From Sphingobacteriales bacterium (GTDB lineage: Bacteria; Bacteroidota; Bacteroidia; Chitinophagales; UBA2359): a stretch of 64,000 nucleotides of DNA. Below are positions 19,256 through 27,861 of this stretch, in pieces (the stretch's first letter is position 1; every line of letters begins with the position of its first letter). The position numbers were made by a program, and so were the translations under genes. The stretch covers positions 248,001-312,000 of the forward strand of contig CP064999.1 in the NCBI GenBank assembly GCA_016700115.1, written 5' to 3'. The notes under the pieces are model-generated. The model had not been told where the DNA came from. It searched no databases and saw only the letters and a program-made list of their open reading frames with translations.

Positions 19256-20100
19256 AGCTTGGCCTGTGTTTGGTGAATTGGTTGGATAAGTTGGGCTACA
19301 AGATCTGACAGGATATTTTTCAGCAGCAAGCCGGATGACGGCAGGTTTTGTAATTGATTTAACCGGTACCAGCGATGCGATATCTGCTGTTGTAAGGCGT
19401 AACCTATTATTTTTTCTATCCCGAAAAAGTAAAAAAACTGTTCGGTTTCAATAAACTGCCATTTCAGGGTGTCGAGCATTTTTTCGCGCTCCATAGGGTT
19501 TTCGGTGTTCCAGATTTCGGCTGTTTGGGTTACAGGAATAAGCGCTTCCTGTTCAGACATTGCCTGATATTTGCCCACTAAGTACGCCACTTCATCCTGG
19601 GCAACCAATTGGTCGCGCATATTGGGCAATCCGTGGGCTTTATATTGCATGAGCGAAAAATTATTGAGTTCCAGCACATACCGGCTCCATTTCTGCAAAA
19701 AAACATTGCCGCAGTTAAGTAAAAACCGGTAAAAACCATGGGTAAGTTCTATTTCAGAATCGGCATAGGTTTCGGCTTTGCCGTGGTGTTGCCACCAATG
19801 GGTAAAAAAGTCGTTCAGGTACGGGTAGGGCAGCCATTTTCCGGCAATAATGGTTTCTAATTGTTGGGGGGAAAAATTGGCGTTTTGATTAAACGGCAAC
19901 TTACGGCTGTACAGTTTATTCAGCAGGTTGGCATGGTCGGCAGGCATATATGCCAGTTGCAGAAGCCAAAGGTCGGTTGGGTGTATAAAGTCGGCATATC
20001 GGGTTGCCAGATTTTGCTCGTCGGTAGGCGTGTTACCATCTAATGATATGTTGGGTAAACTGCTTACTATTCCATGGTAAGTTCGGGCCTCACTGTTCAT
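19252..20100 (-). CDS. DUF2764 protein of the V-type ATPase operon
   Basis: This 282-residue helical protein begins TYHGIVSSLPNISLDGNTP, resembling the start of DUF2764 proteins encoded between subunits E and A in Bacteroidota, chlamydial and spirochaetal V-ATPase operons. It is soluble and Trp/Tyr/Leu-rich, with no membrane segments. From its conserved position and helical make-up it is inferred to take the place of subunit C, the rotor-shaft cap, which has no other candidate here. It overlaps subunit E by 11 bp and subunit A by 4 bp. The role is inferred, not shown. Confidence 0.85.
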   Translation of the reverse strand: MNSEARTYHGIVSSLPNISLDGNTPTDEQNLATRYADFIHPTDLWLLQLAYMPADHANLLNKLYSRKLPFNQNANFSPQQLETIIAGKWLPYPYLNDFFTHWWQHHGKAETYADSEIELTHGFYRFLLNCGNVFLQKWSRYVLELNNFSLMQYKAHGLPNMRDQLVAQDEVAYLVGKYQAMSEQEALIPVTQTAEIWNTENPMEREKMLDTLKWQFIETEQFFYFFGIEKIIGYALQQQISHRWYRLNQLQNLPSSGLLLKNILSDLVAQLIQPIHQTQAKL

Positions 20101-20704
20101 CGTTGCGGAAAATTTTTACTATTTCTGGGTGCATGAAATTGCCGATATAGGTTTTAAAGTCCTCATCGGTAAATGAAATGATGTAGTTCTCCCCGGTTTT
20201 TCCGATTTTAAATCCTGAAACAATGTTTTTATCAGGCACAACTACCGGTTCCTGTGCTAAAACGGCAATTAATTGGCGGGATAAAATACCTGAAATCCGG
20301 GCTTCCTGCTCCGGTGCTACCCGAATGTTGATTTGCTCCTTACTGCCCGAAAAAAGTTGTTTCACTACTACTGTAAGCAATGCAGCCATAGTTTCGGTAC
20401 TATTGAGGGCTTGTTCCACGGGGTGGTTAACCGCTTTTTGTGTAATGAGTTGGGCAATGTCTTGTTTTAATTTTTCTAAAGCATTGTTAATTACCAACTG
20501 CAACTCGGCATGTGTGCGGTTTTTCAGCAGTTCGGCTTCCGTTTTTGCCTGCGCAATGAGGTTTTGTTTAACCTCGTGCCCTTGTTGTATGATTGCTTCG
20601 GCTTGTTTGTTGGCTTTTTGCACGATAGCCGCCGCTTCAATTTCGGCTTTTTCAATACCTTCCTCGTAAAGTTTGCGCGCTATCTGTTCAATTTTTTGCT
20701 CCAT
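20090..20704 (-). CDS. ntpE: V-type ATPase peripheral-stalk subunit E
   Basis: This 204-residue protein has a long Ala/Glu/Lys/Gln-rich N-terminal helix (IARKLYEEGIEKAEIEAAAI onward, residues 5-95) and a mixed alpha/beta C-terminal domain. This is the shape of the peripheral-stalk E subunit that holds the head against the membrane stator. It is the first gene of the operon E-DUF2764-A-B-D-I-K. The usual helical partner of E (G/H) is not encoded in the cluster. Confidence 0.88.
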   Translation of the reverse strand: MEQKIEQIARKLYEEGIEKAEIEAAAIVQKANKQAEAIIQQGHEVKQNLIAQAKTEAELLKNRTHAELQLVINNALEKLKQDIAQLITQKAVNHPVEQALNSTETMAALLTVVVKQLFSGSKEQINIRVAPEQEARISGILSRQLIAVLAQEPVVVPDKNIVSGFKIGKTGENYIISFTDEDFKTYIGNFMHPEIVKIFRNDEQ

Positions 20705-21331
20705 AGTGTTCTTTCTTGCTATCTTTAGTTTAAAACTAACTGCACTTTAAAAAGCTTTACCTTATGCGGAGTGCCTGCAATTTTGGTGATGTTTACTATT
20801 GGTTGTCTAATTTGAAACACGGTAAAGATAGACAGTATTTGCTAAGTGCCCAAATAGTCAAAAAACAAAATGGTTGTTTGTCAGGTTTTGAAGCAAAAGG
20901 AATTACCAAAACCTAACACCTGTTTTACCTTCTTCTTTCAGGCGACCGACTAAGCTCTTATCCGGCATAAGAACGCAATATGGATGGGCGGCAGTGAAGG
21001 TAATTGATTTTTGAAAGGGGAACCATCCCTTAAACAGGTTCATCTGATTCCTGAGTATTGATTGGGAAAATGCGGTGCGGGTTTATCCGAAACTCCGTTA
21101 CAGCACTTAGCGTTGCCGGCAATGCGATAAAAATATTTACCAATGTAAAAGTGATTGATTTATGCTTTTACATACCTTTGTGTGTAAGGCAGATAGTATT
21201 TCGAATGTTGCTATTTGTTTAAGCAATTGCAAGGCATTCTATTTTTAAAACTTTCGCCAACATAAACAAATTTCAGTTGCACTTCAGGCATTTCGGTCAA
21301 TAATATCTGCAATTTCTTTAAAAACAGAAAC
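20705..21331. other. Divergent intergenic region between the V-ATPase operon and a T9SS gene
   Basis: This region of about 630 bp separates the minus-strand V-ATPase operon from a plus-strand secreted-protein gene, so it should hold both promoters. Apart from one candidate -7 element near 21173, no repeat, RNA gene or strong hairpin was seen. Confidence 0.5.
21173..21180 (+). promoter_or_regulatory. Candidate Bacteroidota -7 element (TACCTTTG)
   Basis: TACCTTTG matches the TAnnTTTG -7 consensus of the Bacteroidota primary sigma factor. A TTG lies 15 bp upstream, closer than the usual -33 spacing, so support is weak. It would place a start about 145 bp before the T9SS propeller gene. Confidence 0.35.
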
Positions 21332-23296
21332 ATGAAAAAAAGCATTTTTTTATGCGCATTTTTGGTTCTCTTAGCTATGGTTGGTGTAAAAGCACAAACA
21401 TGGACACAAGTAGGCAACGACATTGACGGGGAAGCTGTAGATGATGAATCAGGCAGCTCAGTCAGTATAAACGCTACCGGCAACATCCTTGCTGTTGGCG
21501 CACGATATAACGCTACCAACGGAAATGATGCCGGTCAGGTGAAGGTGTACGAAAACATTGACGGCAACTGGACACAAATAGGCAACGATATAAACGGTGA
21601 AGCAGCAGAAGATGAATCGGGTTTTTCAGTAAGTTTAAGTGCCGGTGGCAACATCCTTGCCATTGGCGCGCCAATGAACGACGGAAACGGAACAGATGCC
21701 GGACAGGTGCGGGTATTTGAGAATATTGGCGGCAACTGGACACAAATCGGCAGCGATATAGACGGCGAATTTGCCGGCGATAAATCCGGCAGCGCTATCA
21801 GTTTAAGTGCTAACGGAACCACGCTTGCCATTGGGTCTATTGTCAACGCTGCATGGGCCGGACAGGTGCGGGTGTTTGAAAACATTTCGGGCACCTGGAC
21901 ACAAACCGGCGAAGATATAATTGGCGAAAACGAATCCGACCAATCGGGCTGTTCGGTCAGTTTAAGCGCTAACGGCAACATCGTAGCTATTGGTGCATTT
22001 GGAAATAGCGATAACGGAACTCCTGCTGCCGGACAGGTGCGGGTTTATGAAAAAATTTCGGGCACCTGGACACAAATTGGCCAAGATATAAACGGGATAA
22101 GTCCGGAGAGTTTCTCGGGATATTCCGTTAGCTTAAATGCCAACGGCAATATTCTTGCCATCGGATCACCTAATGACAATTATAGCGGACAATCTGCCGG
22201 GCTGGTACGGGTGTTTCAGAACATTACGGGTACCTGGACACAGATAGGCGATAATATAGAAGGCGACTGGTTTGACGAATTGGGGTATTCGGTGTGTTTA
22301 AATGCCAATGGCAACAAAATTGCTATTGGGGCACGTACTGCCGATGCCGGATTTACAAAAGTATATGAAAACGTTTCGGGCAATTGGTTCCAAACAGGCA
22401 ACACGATTGCAGGCGAAGATCTCAACGAATTTCCGGAGATTAGTGTGAGTTTAAATTCTAATGGCAATATTGTTGCTATCGGCGCACCCTACAATTCCGG
22501 AAACGGTGAGGCGGCCGGACATGTGCGGGTGTTTCAGCAGTGCAATGCCACCGCCCCGCCCGTACCCAATGTAGCCACCCTGCCCAATGTTACGGCAGAG
22601 TGTTTGGTAACAACTCTAACACCACCTACCGCCACCGATGGTTGCGGAAATACGGTTACAGGTACGCCCAACATAACCTTGCCTATTCTTGCACAAGGCA
22701 CCACCACCGTTACCTGGATTTACAACAGCGGAACCACTTCATCAACCCAAACCCAAAATGTGGTAATTGACGATGTTACTAACCCCACAATTACCTGTGT
22801 TGGGAACCAAACTGTTAATGCTGACGAATCGCACTTTTATACCGTAAACGGCATCGAATTTGACCCCTTGGTAACTTCGGATAACTGCGGAATTGCAAGC
22901 GTAGTGAACTTATACACTGTCTCTTTTTCACTTGCCGGCGCACAAATTCCCGAGGGAACTACTACTATCAGCTGGCTGATTACCGATAACGCCGGCAATA
23001 ACCAACCCTGTAGTTTTGAGGTTACGGTAAATGCGTTTGTTGGCCTTGAAACTCTGCAACAAAAAGGCATCTCAGTTTACCCAAACCCTGCTAATAAAGT
23101 TTTACACGTCGGATTTTCGGAAACCAATTCCCGCAAATTGTCCATCAGCGACATGACCGGACGTGTGGTTAGCCAAAAAACAACATCAAATCAAACTGAA
23201 ACCATAGATTTGTCAGAATTCCTGAGTGGAGTTTATGTTGTCAGCATCCAAACAGACCAGGAAATGGTTACAACCAAAATAGTGATTGAACAATAA
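21332..23296 (+). CDS. Secreted T9SS protein with seven propeller-like repeats and HYR-like domains
   Basis: This 654-residue protein has a signal peptide (KKSIFLCAFLVLLAMVGVKA). Seven repeats of about 52-58 residues follow (residues 24 to about 400), each with the pattern WTQIGxDIxGE, SGxSVSLxANGNxxAIGA and GQVRVFENI. This is an FG-GAP-like motif, and the count suggests a seven-bladed beta-propeller. Two HYR/Ig-like modules follow (DDVTNPTITCVGNQTV). The last 75 residues form a T9SS type A sorting domain (ISVYPNPANKVLHVGF to MVTTKIVIEQ). It is therefore exported through the type IX system and probably anchored at the surface. Its ligand is unknown. Confidence 0.9.
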   Translation: MKKSIFLCAFLVLLAMVGVKAQTWTQVGNDIDGEAVDDESGSSVSINATGNILAVGARYNATNGNDAGQVKVYENIDGNWTQIGNDINGEAAEDESGFSVSLSAGGNILAIGAPMNDGNGTDAGQVRVFENIGGNWTQIGSDIDGEFAGDKSGSAISLSANGTTLAIGSIVNAAWAGQVRVFENISGTWTQTGEDIIGENESDQSGCSVSLSANGNIVAIGAFGNSDNGTPAAGQVRVYEKISGTWTQIGQDINGISPESFSGYSVSLNANGNILAIGSPNDNYSGQSAGLVRVFQNITGTWTQIGDNIEGDWFDELGYSVCLNANGNKIAIGARTADAGFTKVYENVSGNWFQTGNTIAGEDLNEFPEISVSLNSNGNIVAIGAPYNSGNGEAAGHVRVFQQCNATAPPVPNVATLPNVTAECLVTTLTPPTATDGCGNTVTGTPNITLPILAQGTTTVTWIYNSGTTSSTQTQNVVIDDVTNPTITCVGNQTVNADESHFYTVNGIEFDPLVTSDNCGIASVVNLYTVSFSLAGAQIPEGTTTISWLITDNAGNNQPCSFEVTVNAFVGLETLQQKGISVYPNPANKVLHVGFSETNSRKLSISDMTGRVVSQKTTSNQTETIDLSEFLSGVYVVSIQTDQEMVTTKIVIEQ

Positions 23297-23438
23297 AGGT
23301 TTAAAACTGCCATAGGGTTGGGCAATCAATTCTGCTCCTTTTTTTCTCCAACCTATGCCGCTACTCTCGTTGCCGGCTACCATCATTGCGAAGGACAGTC
23401 GGGTCAATCAAAAAAAAGCATAGGCGCAATGTCCTGTT

Positions 23439-23711
23439 GCAGGGGTACATTAACTCAATGCAGGGGCACTTTAAACCAATGCAGAGGCGCAATAAGTTTT
23501 TGCACAGGTGCAATAAGTTATTGCAGGGGTGATTTAAATCCTTGCAGCGGTGCATCAAATCACTGCAGGGGTGCAATAACCTGTTGCAGGGGTACATTAA
23601 CTCAAAACAGGGGTGCAATAAGTCATTGCAGGGGCGATTTAAGTCTTTGCAGGGATGCAGTGCTCTTTTGCAGAGGCGCATTGAGTCAATGCGCACCTGC
23701 ATCGAGGCTTT
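23439..23711 (+). repeat. Array 1: 13 tandem 21-bp units
   Basis: This holds about 13 consecutive units of exactly 21 bp with consensus near GCAGGGGTGCAATAAGTCAT; units differ at several positions and the last one or two are degenerate. Within a good unit, ATTGCA-GGGG-TGCAAT can form a hairpin. Because 21 is a multiple of three, frames on both strands stay open as heptapeptide repeats (xCRGAIS on plus, LHPCNDL on minus). It occupies the gap between the T9SS propeller gene and the CHAT gene. A related array in the opposite orientation lies at 56388-56660. Confidence 0.88.
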
Positions 23712-23802
23712 GCGGAGAATGTTTTTGGCATTAAGCGCTTCACAAACCACCATTAACTCGATGTAAATACTGCCGTTAGGGGAATTGCCTTTAAAAAAGG
23801 CG

Positions 23803-26745
23803 CTAACCGCCAATATTCAATTTTTTAAACCCGTTTTTCCTCCAAATCCGGAAAAAGGCAGCAAACAGCCCGATCAATGCAAAAATTGACAATGCCCAAA
23901 AGGCAAAGCTGTACCCCGTAGGGATGGGTTGAGCGTTGCCGAGCAGGACAAAAGTAGCCCAGTAAAACGGATTGGCGGTGATGCGGTCGGCATCAGTCAA
24001 AAACCTGAGTTTAGCTTGTTGCAAAGCGATGTCTTTAAGTTGGTTTTGAAGGAGATTTTGGTAAAAAAAGGTCATAATTTTTTGAGTGCCGTTGTCGGCA
24101 GCTTTCCAAAGACTCATCACAATAGCCGGGCAGCCTGCATAAATAAACCCCCTCGACAGGCTCATAATTCCTTCACCGCGTTGAGCCTTCCCTTCTCCGG
24201 TACTACATGCGCTCAATACGGCGAGGTCTGCATTCAGGTTCATGGTATAAAGTTCGTAGGTATGAAGCCGGGCATAATCGTTTGGCGTGGCGGGAGTTTG
24301 GGTAAACAGCAAGTAAGAATACATCGGGTTTTCATCGTTTACCGTACCGTGCATGGCGAGGTGTAAAATCTGATACTGTTCCGCCTGATTTTTAAAATTC
24401 GTTTTTGAGGCTTCGTTGCCGCTCAGCACCCGACCTCCGGTGAGTTCTGAAATTTGCCGGACTTCGGCTGCGGCCCCTTTCAATTCAGCTACTTTGTTTT
24501 GAGCGGTTGTCAGGCTATCGGGTTGCGAATAACTGGGGGCAAAAGCGGCAAAAAGCTCCGAAGCCCTTTTGGAGCGGGTTGCTTGTTGTTCTAAAAGCAA
24601 GGTTGCCGAGGCACCGTAGCTGATGGCATAACGTTGTATTAAATAGTGCGGAGTCAGGTTTCTGAAATCGGGTTGAGAAACCTCCGGCAAGCCTGTTAAC
24701 AAGGCTTCAAAAGGCAGATAGCCCAGAATTCCATCGGTAACGATGACTAACCTTGATATTTCTTCAGGCAACCTGGATAAGGGTTCACGGAGCAAGGTTT
24801 GGTACTGGTAATAGGCATTCTGGCAAAAACTGCGATACGCCTCGTCAGGTTGTCTTTGTGCTAAACCCGGGTCTGACAGCAAGGAGCGAAGGGTATCTAT
24901 GCTGCTGTCAAAACCTTTATCTTTGTCAAGCACCGCAATAAAAGACTGTTGTTTGCTGATGACGATGGCATAAATGGCCGAATCGGCGGTAAAATATTCG
25001 ATAAATCCTGTTTTATCGTCCAACAGATGTTCTATAATATCTTTGGAACCGGGCGTATTTGTTTCGTATTTTAAACGGGCAAACCCCGGGTAATCCTGTT
25101 CAATACGACTATTGAGCTGACGGTTTTGTTTTCGCAATTCAAACAACTGTTTGTTAATTTTATTCAGTGTATCGGGGCTGGCTTTTTGTTGTTGAAGGTC
25201 AAACAGTTGCTGTTCGGTTTGTGCCAGTGTTTCACGCAATTGAAGGTCGCGCTCCAACAGGTCGGGAGGTATGTCGGCAAACAACCGGGCTTCGTTGTCC
25301 TTTACACTTTCCAGCAATACGGCGGCTTTGAATTGCTCCGAAAACAAAAGGGCAGTATCAATCCAACATTTGTTTGACGAGATGCGATATTGTTCAACTA
25401 CGACTTTCAAAGCCTGTTCAAAATTATGATAGGTCAAATCGGCAAGTTTCAGTTTAGAAAGTTCTGAGGAATAATTTCTCCGCATATAATTGATATGTCT
25501 GGAAGCCAATCCGAAACAGTTGAGGGCATGCTGAAGCAATACCGTATCGGGTGTTAAGCGGTACTGCTGTTGCCAAAGCTCCCCTTTCGACTGAAGCACA
25601 TCAAACAGCCAGGGGTCAGGAATAAATTGTTGTTCTGATGGATTCACCAAAACAGAAGTATCGTTAAACGATGGAAGCAATGCTATCAGGGACTGTTGTT
25701 GATAATGGAGGGATGTAAGAAACTGATGTTTTTCGGCATAAACTTCTGCCATTGAGGTATAAATTCGGATAAGGTCCCTGTGTTTGTTTCCGTAAAGTTT
25801 TTGGGCAATAGACAATGCCGTTTCATACTTGCCGATGGCTTCTTCTGTTTGACCCTGCTCCTGTGCAATTTGGGCAATCGAAAGATAGACCGCAGAAACA
25901 TACTCATGTTCGGGACCATATTGAACGATAAACCGGTTTAAGGCCTGATTCAGATTTTTTAAAGCCTGTTCAAACAACCCTAAACCCTGATAGGAATCAG
26001 CGATATTGGTTTGAACAACTGCCTGAAACACATCGTCCGGACTGATGAGTTTCAAGGCTAAATTGTATTGGTCTAATGCTTTTGGAAAGTCTTTCCAGTT
26101 TTGGTAAACAACCCCCAAATCGTTGTAAATCCTTGCTGCCACCGCATGATCGCTCAGTTGAAGTCTTATGCGCAGGGCTTCGCCAAGGTGGTCTGTTGCC
26201 TGTTGGTAGTCCATCCTCCTCCCGTAAATATTGCCAATATTTTTTTGCAGTGTGGCGACTGTGCCATCTTCAATCCTGTACTTTTCAAAAACCGAAACCG
26301 CCTTCGAATACGCAATCAGTGCACTGTCATATTTACCGGCAAGGTCATAAGCCGTTCCTAATCTGGTAAAAACTTTTGCGGTAATGGTGTCAGTTTCCCC
26401 GATTTGGGTCAACGCTGTATGTGAGGCTTTGCGCATATAGTCTATTGAAGCCTGATATTTGCGAGCCGTTTTGTACAGATCCCGAACTTTGTTGATACAG
26501 TCAAACCATTCAGCCCATGCCCCCTGTTTCTGAAAACCCAGTGCCGCCTTTTCATAATAAAATATAGCCGAGTCGGGCTGTAGTTTGCCCATCTCATTTG
26601 CCTTTCCCATCAGGCTATCGGGCGAAATCTCGTCTGCCCGGTTCGGGCCGGGCTGATCCTCTTGTTTAACAACAAACGCAAAGACCACAACTAAAGCAGC
26701 CGACAGTAAACAAAATGCGAAAAACCGGTACAGTAACCTGTGCAT
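23803..26745 (-). CDS. CHAT-domain protease with TPR repeats
   Basis: This 980-residue protein starts at MHRLLYRFFAFCLLS; the frame is open 13 codons further upstream. After an N-terminal membrane or signal segment come about eight tetratricopeptide repeats (residues 40-330), such as AIYNDLGVVYQNWKDFPKAL. A helical linker region follows (450-600). The CHAT domain, a caspase-like cysteine protease fold, covers about 680-950, with the His in ILHLAMHG and the Cys in LAVLSACSTGEG. A final hydrophobic helix (FAFWALSIFALIGLFAAFF) sits near the C-terminus. TPR-CHAT proteins are implicated in regulated proteolysis and, in some systems, antiphage death. No partner gene is adjacent, so a defence role is speculative here. 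Confidence 0.9.
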   Translation of the reverse strand: MHRLLYRFFAFCLLSAALVVVFAFVVKQEDQPGPNRADEISPDSLMGKANEMGKLQPDSAIFYYEKAALGFQKQGAWAEWFDCINKVRDLYKTARKYQASIDYMRKASHTALTQIGETDTITAKVFTRLGTAYDLAGKYDSALIAYSKAVSVFEKYRIEDGTVATLQKNIGNIYGRRMDYQQATDHLGEALRIRLQLSDHAVAARIYNDLGVVYQNWKDFPKALDQYNLALKLISPDDVFQAVVQTNIADSYQGLGLFEQALKNLNQALNRFIVQYGPEHEYVSAVYLSIAQIAQEQGQTEEAIGKYETALSIAQKLYGNKHRDLIRIYTSMAEVYAEKHQFLTSLHYQQQSLIALLPSFNDTSVLVNPSEQQFIPDPWLFDVLQSKGELWQQQYRLTPDTVLLQHALNCFGLASRHINYMRRNYSSELSKLKLADLTYHNFEQALKVVVEQYRISSNKCWIDTALLFSEQFKAAVLLESVKDNEARLFADIPPDLLERDLQLRETLAQTEQQLFDLQQQKASPDTLNKINKQLFELRKQNRQLNSRIEQDYPGFARLKYETNTPGSKDIIEHLLDDKTGFIEYFTADSAIYAIVISKQQSFIAVLDKDKGFDSSIDTLRSLLSDPGLAQRQPDEAYRSFCQNAYYQYQTLLREPLSRLPEEISRLVIVTDGILGYLPFEALLTGLPEVSQPDFRNLTPHYLIQRYAISYGASATLLLEQQATRSKRASELFAAFAPSYSQPDSLTTAQNKVAELKGAAAEVRQISELTGGRVLSGNEASKTNFKNQAEQYQILHLAMHGTVNDENPMYSYLLFTQTPATPNDYARLHTYELYTMNLNADLAVLSACSTGEGKAQRGEGIMSLSRGFIYAGCPAIVMSLWKAADNGTQKIMTFFYQNLLQNQLKDIALQQAKLRFLTDADRITANPFYWATFVLLGNAQPIPTGYSFAFWALSIFALIGLFAAFFRIWRKNGFKKLNIGG

Positions 26746-26961
26746 TTTTTGTTCAAATGTAGCGAAAATACCGCTTACCTGCAAGGAATGAAGTTGTTCT
26801 AATCAAAACCCTGCAAAGTCCGGTCTATTAGAATATAGCATAAACGCTATTCCGGGTAATTGCCTTTTAATTTATTTTAATAACTTAAAATTGAATTGAA
26901 AGCAACCAAAAACCTAAAGGTTCGATTGACTAAAGACATGGTTTTAACCTCGTTCAAAAAA

Positions 26962-27777
26962 TTAATTACCCAGAATAATTGGCAGACCGTCTTTACCGGA
27001 ACCTATGATGACCACTTTAGAGTTTTGGGACTCCGACAACATTTGTGTGGCCTCGATGCCTTTCCATTTAAGATATTGTTCGCTCAGTCCCTGGTTTACG
27101 ATTTCCTGAAATGCCTTAATACCTTCAGCTTCAATTCTTTTGCGCTCTGCTTCTTTGCGCTCTTTGGCAATTCTGAATTCATACTGCTCTTTCTCTTGTT
27201 GTTGTACCAGTTTGGTTTGGATGGCTTGTTCAATAGTAGGCGGCAGCTTTATAGATCGCAGGTTGACCGCTTTTAGCTCTATATATTTTGCTTTCAGGGT
27301 AACTTCAACCATGTTTTGGATACCAATTCTCACCGAGTCGCGTTTTGAGGCATATATTTCTTCGGGAGTATATTTACCGATGACTTCGCGCGAAGCAGAC
27401 CGAACCACATCGCGAACAATTTTGTCGGCATAATCTGGTCCGATTTCTTCATGCAGGTAACCGACTTTTTCGGCAATCGGGTTAAACCTCACCGAAACAT
27501 CTATTGCTATCGGCAAACCGTCTGTCGAAAGTACATCTAAGTTTTCCTCGCGGATTTGTTCACGCATGTCATAAATAAACATCGTGTTCCAGGGGGCAAG
27601 CACATGAAACCCTTGCCCGTAAATCTTTTCTTTTACCAGACCTCCTCCGAATTTTTTAAACAAAACCCCTTTTTCTCCGGTGTTGATGGTTAAAAAAATA
27701 TTGCTGGTAACGGTAATGAGCAATACAATGCCCACAGCAATCAGGCTTACCATTCGAATGATTTTAGATTGATTCAT
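26962..27777 (-). CDS. Prohibitin-family (SPFH/band 7) membrane protein
   Basis: This 271-residue protein has one N-terminal transmembrane helix (IIRMVSLIAVGIVLLITV). An SPFH domain follows (about 30-190), with the prohibitin-like signatures GQGFHVLAPWNTMFIYDMR and RDVVRSASREVIGKYTPEEIY. A charged coiled coil (195-245) and a short C-terminal tail complete it. Such proteins form large membrane-associated ring assemblies and modulate membrane proteases. No FtsH or NfeD homologue is adjacent. The length is normal and no lesion is seen. Confidence 0.93.
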   Translation of the reverse strand: MNQSKIIRMVSLIAVGIVLLITVTSNIFLTINTGEKGVLFKKFGGGLVKEKIYGQGFHVLAPWNTMFIYDMREQIREENLDVLSTDGLPIAIDVSVRFNPIAEKVGYLHEEIGPDYADKIVRDVVRSASREVIGKYTPEEIYASKRDSVRIGIQNMVEVTLKAKYIELKAVNLRSIKLPPTIEQAIQTKLVQQQEKEQYEFRIAKERKEAERKRIEAEGIKAFQEIVNQGLSEQYLKWKGIEATQMLSESQNSKVVIIGSGKDGLPIILGN

Positions 27778-27861
27778 AGTGTCAGATATTTAGCTTTTTG
27801 ATTGATGAAATTTTGTTTATCAGATAAAGCGTAAAATAAGGGTAAAAAGTTTCTTTTCGGT

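Noticed and set aside
23439..23711. CRISPR array
   Set aside because: The units are contiguous 21-bp tandem repeats with no unique spacers, and no cas genes are present.
26896..27276. A 126-codon plus-strand frame
   Set aside because: It is antisense to the prohibitin gene, whose coding features are clear.
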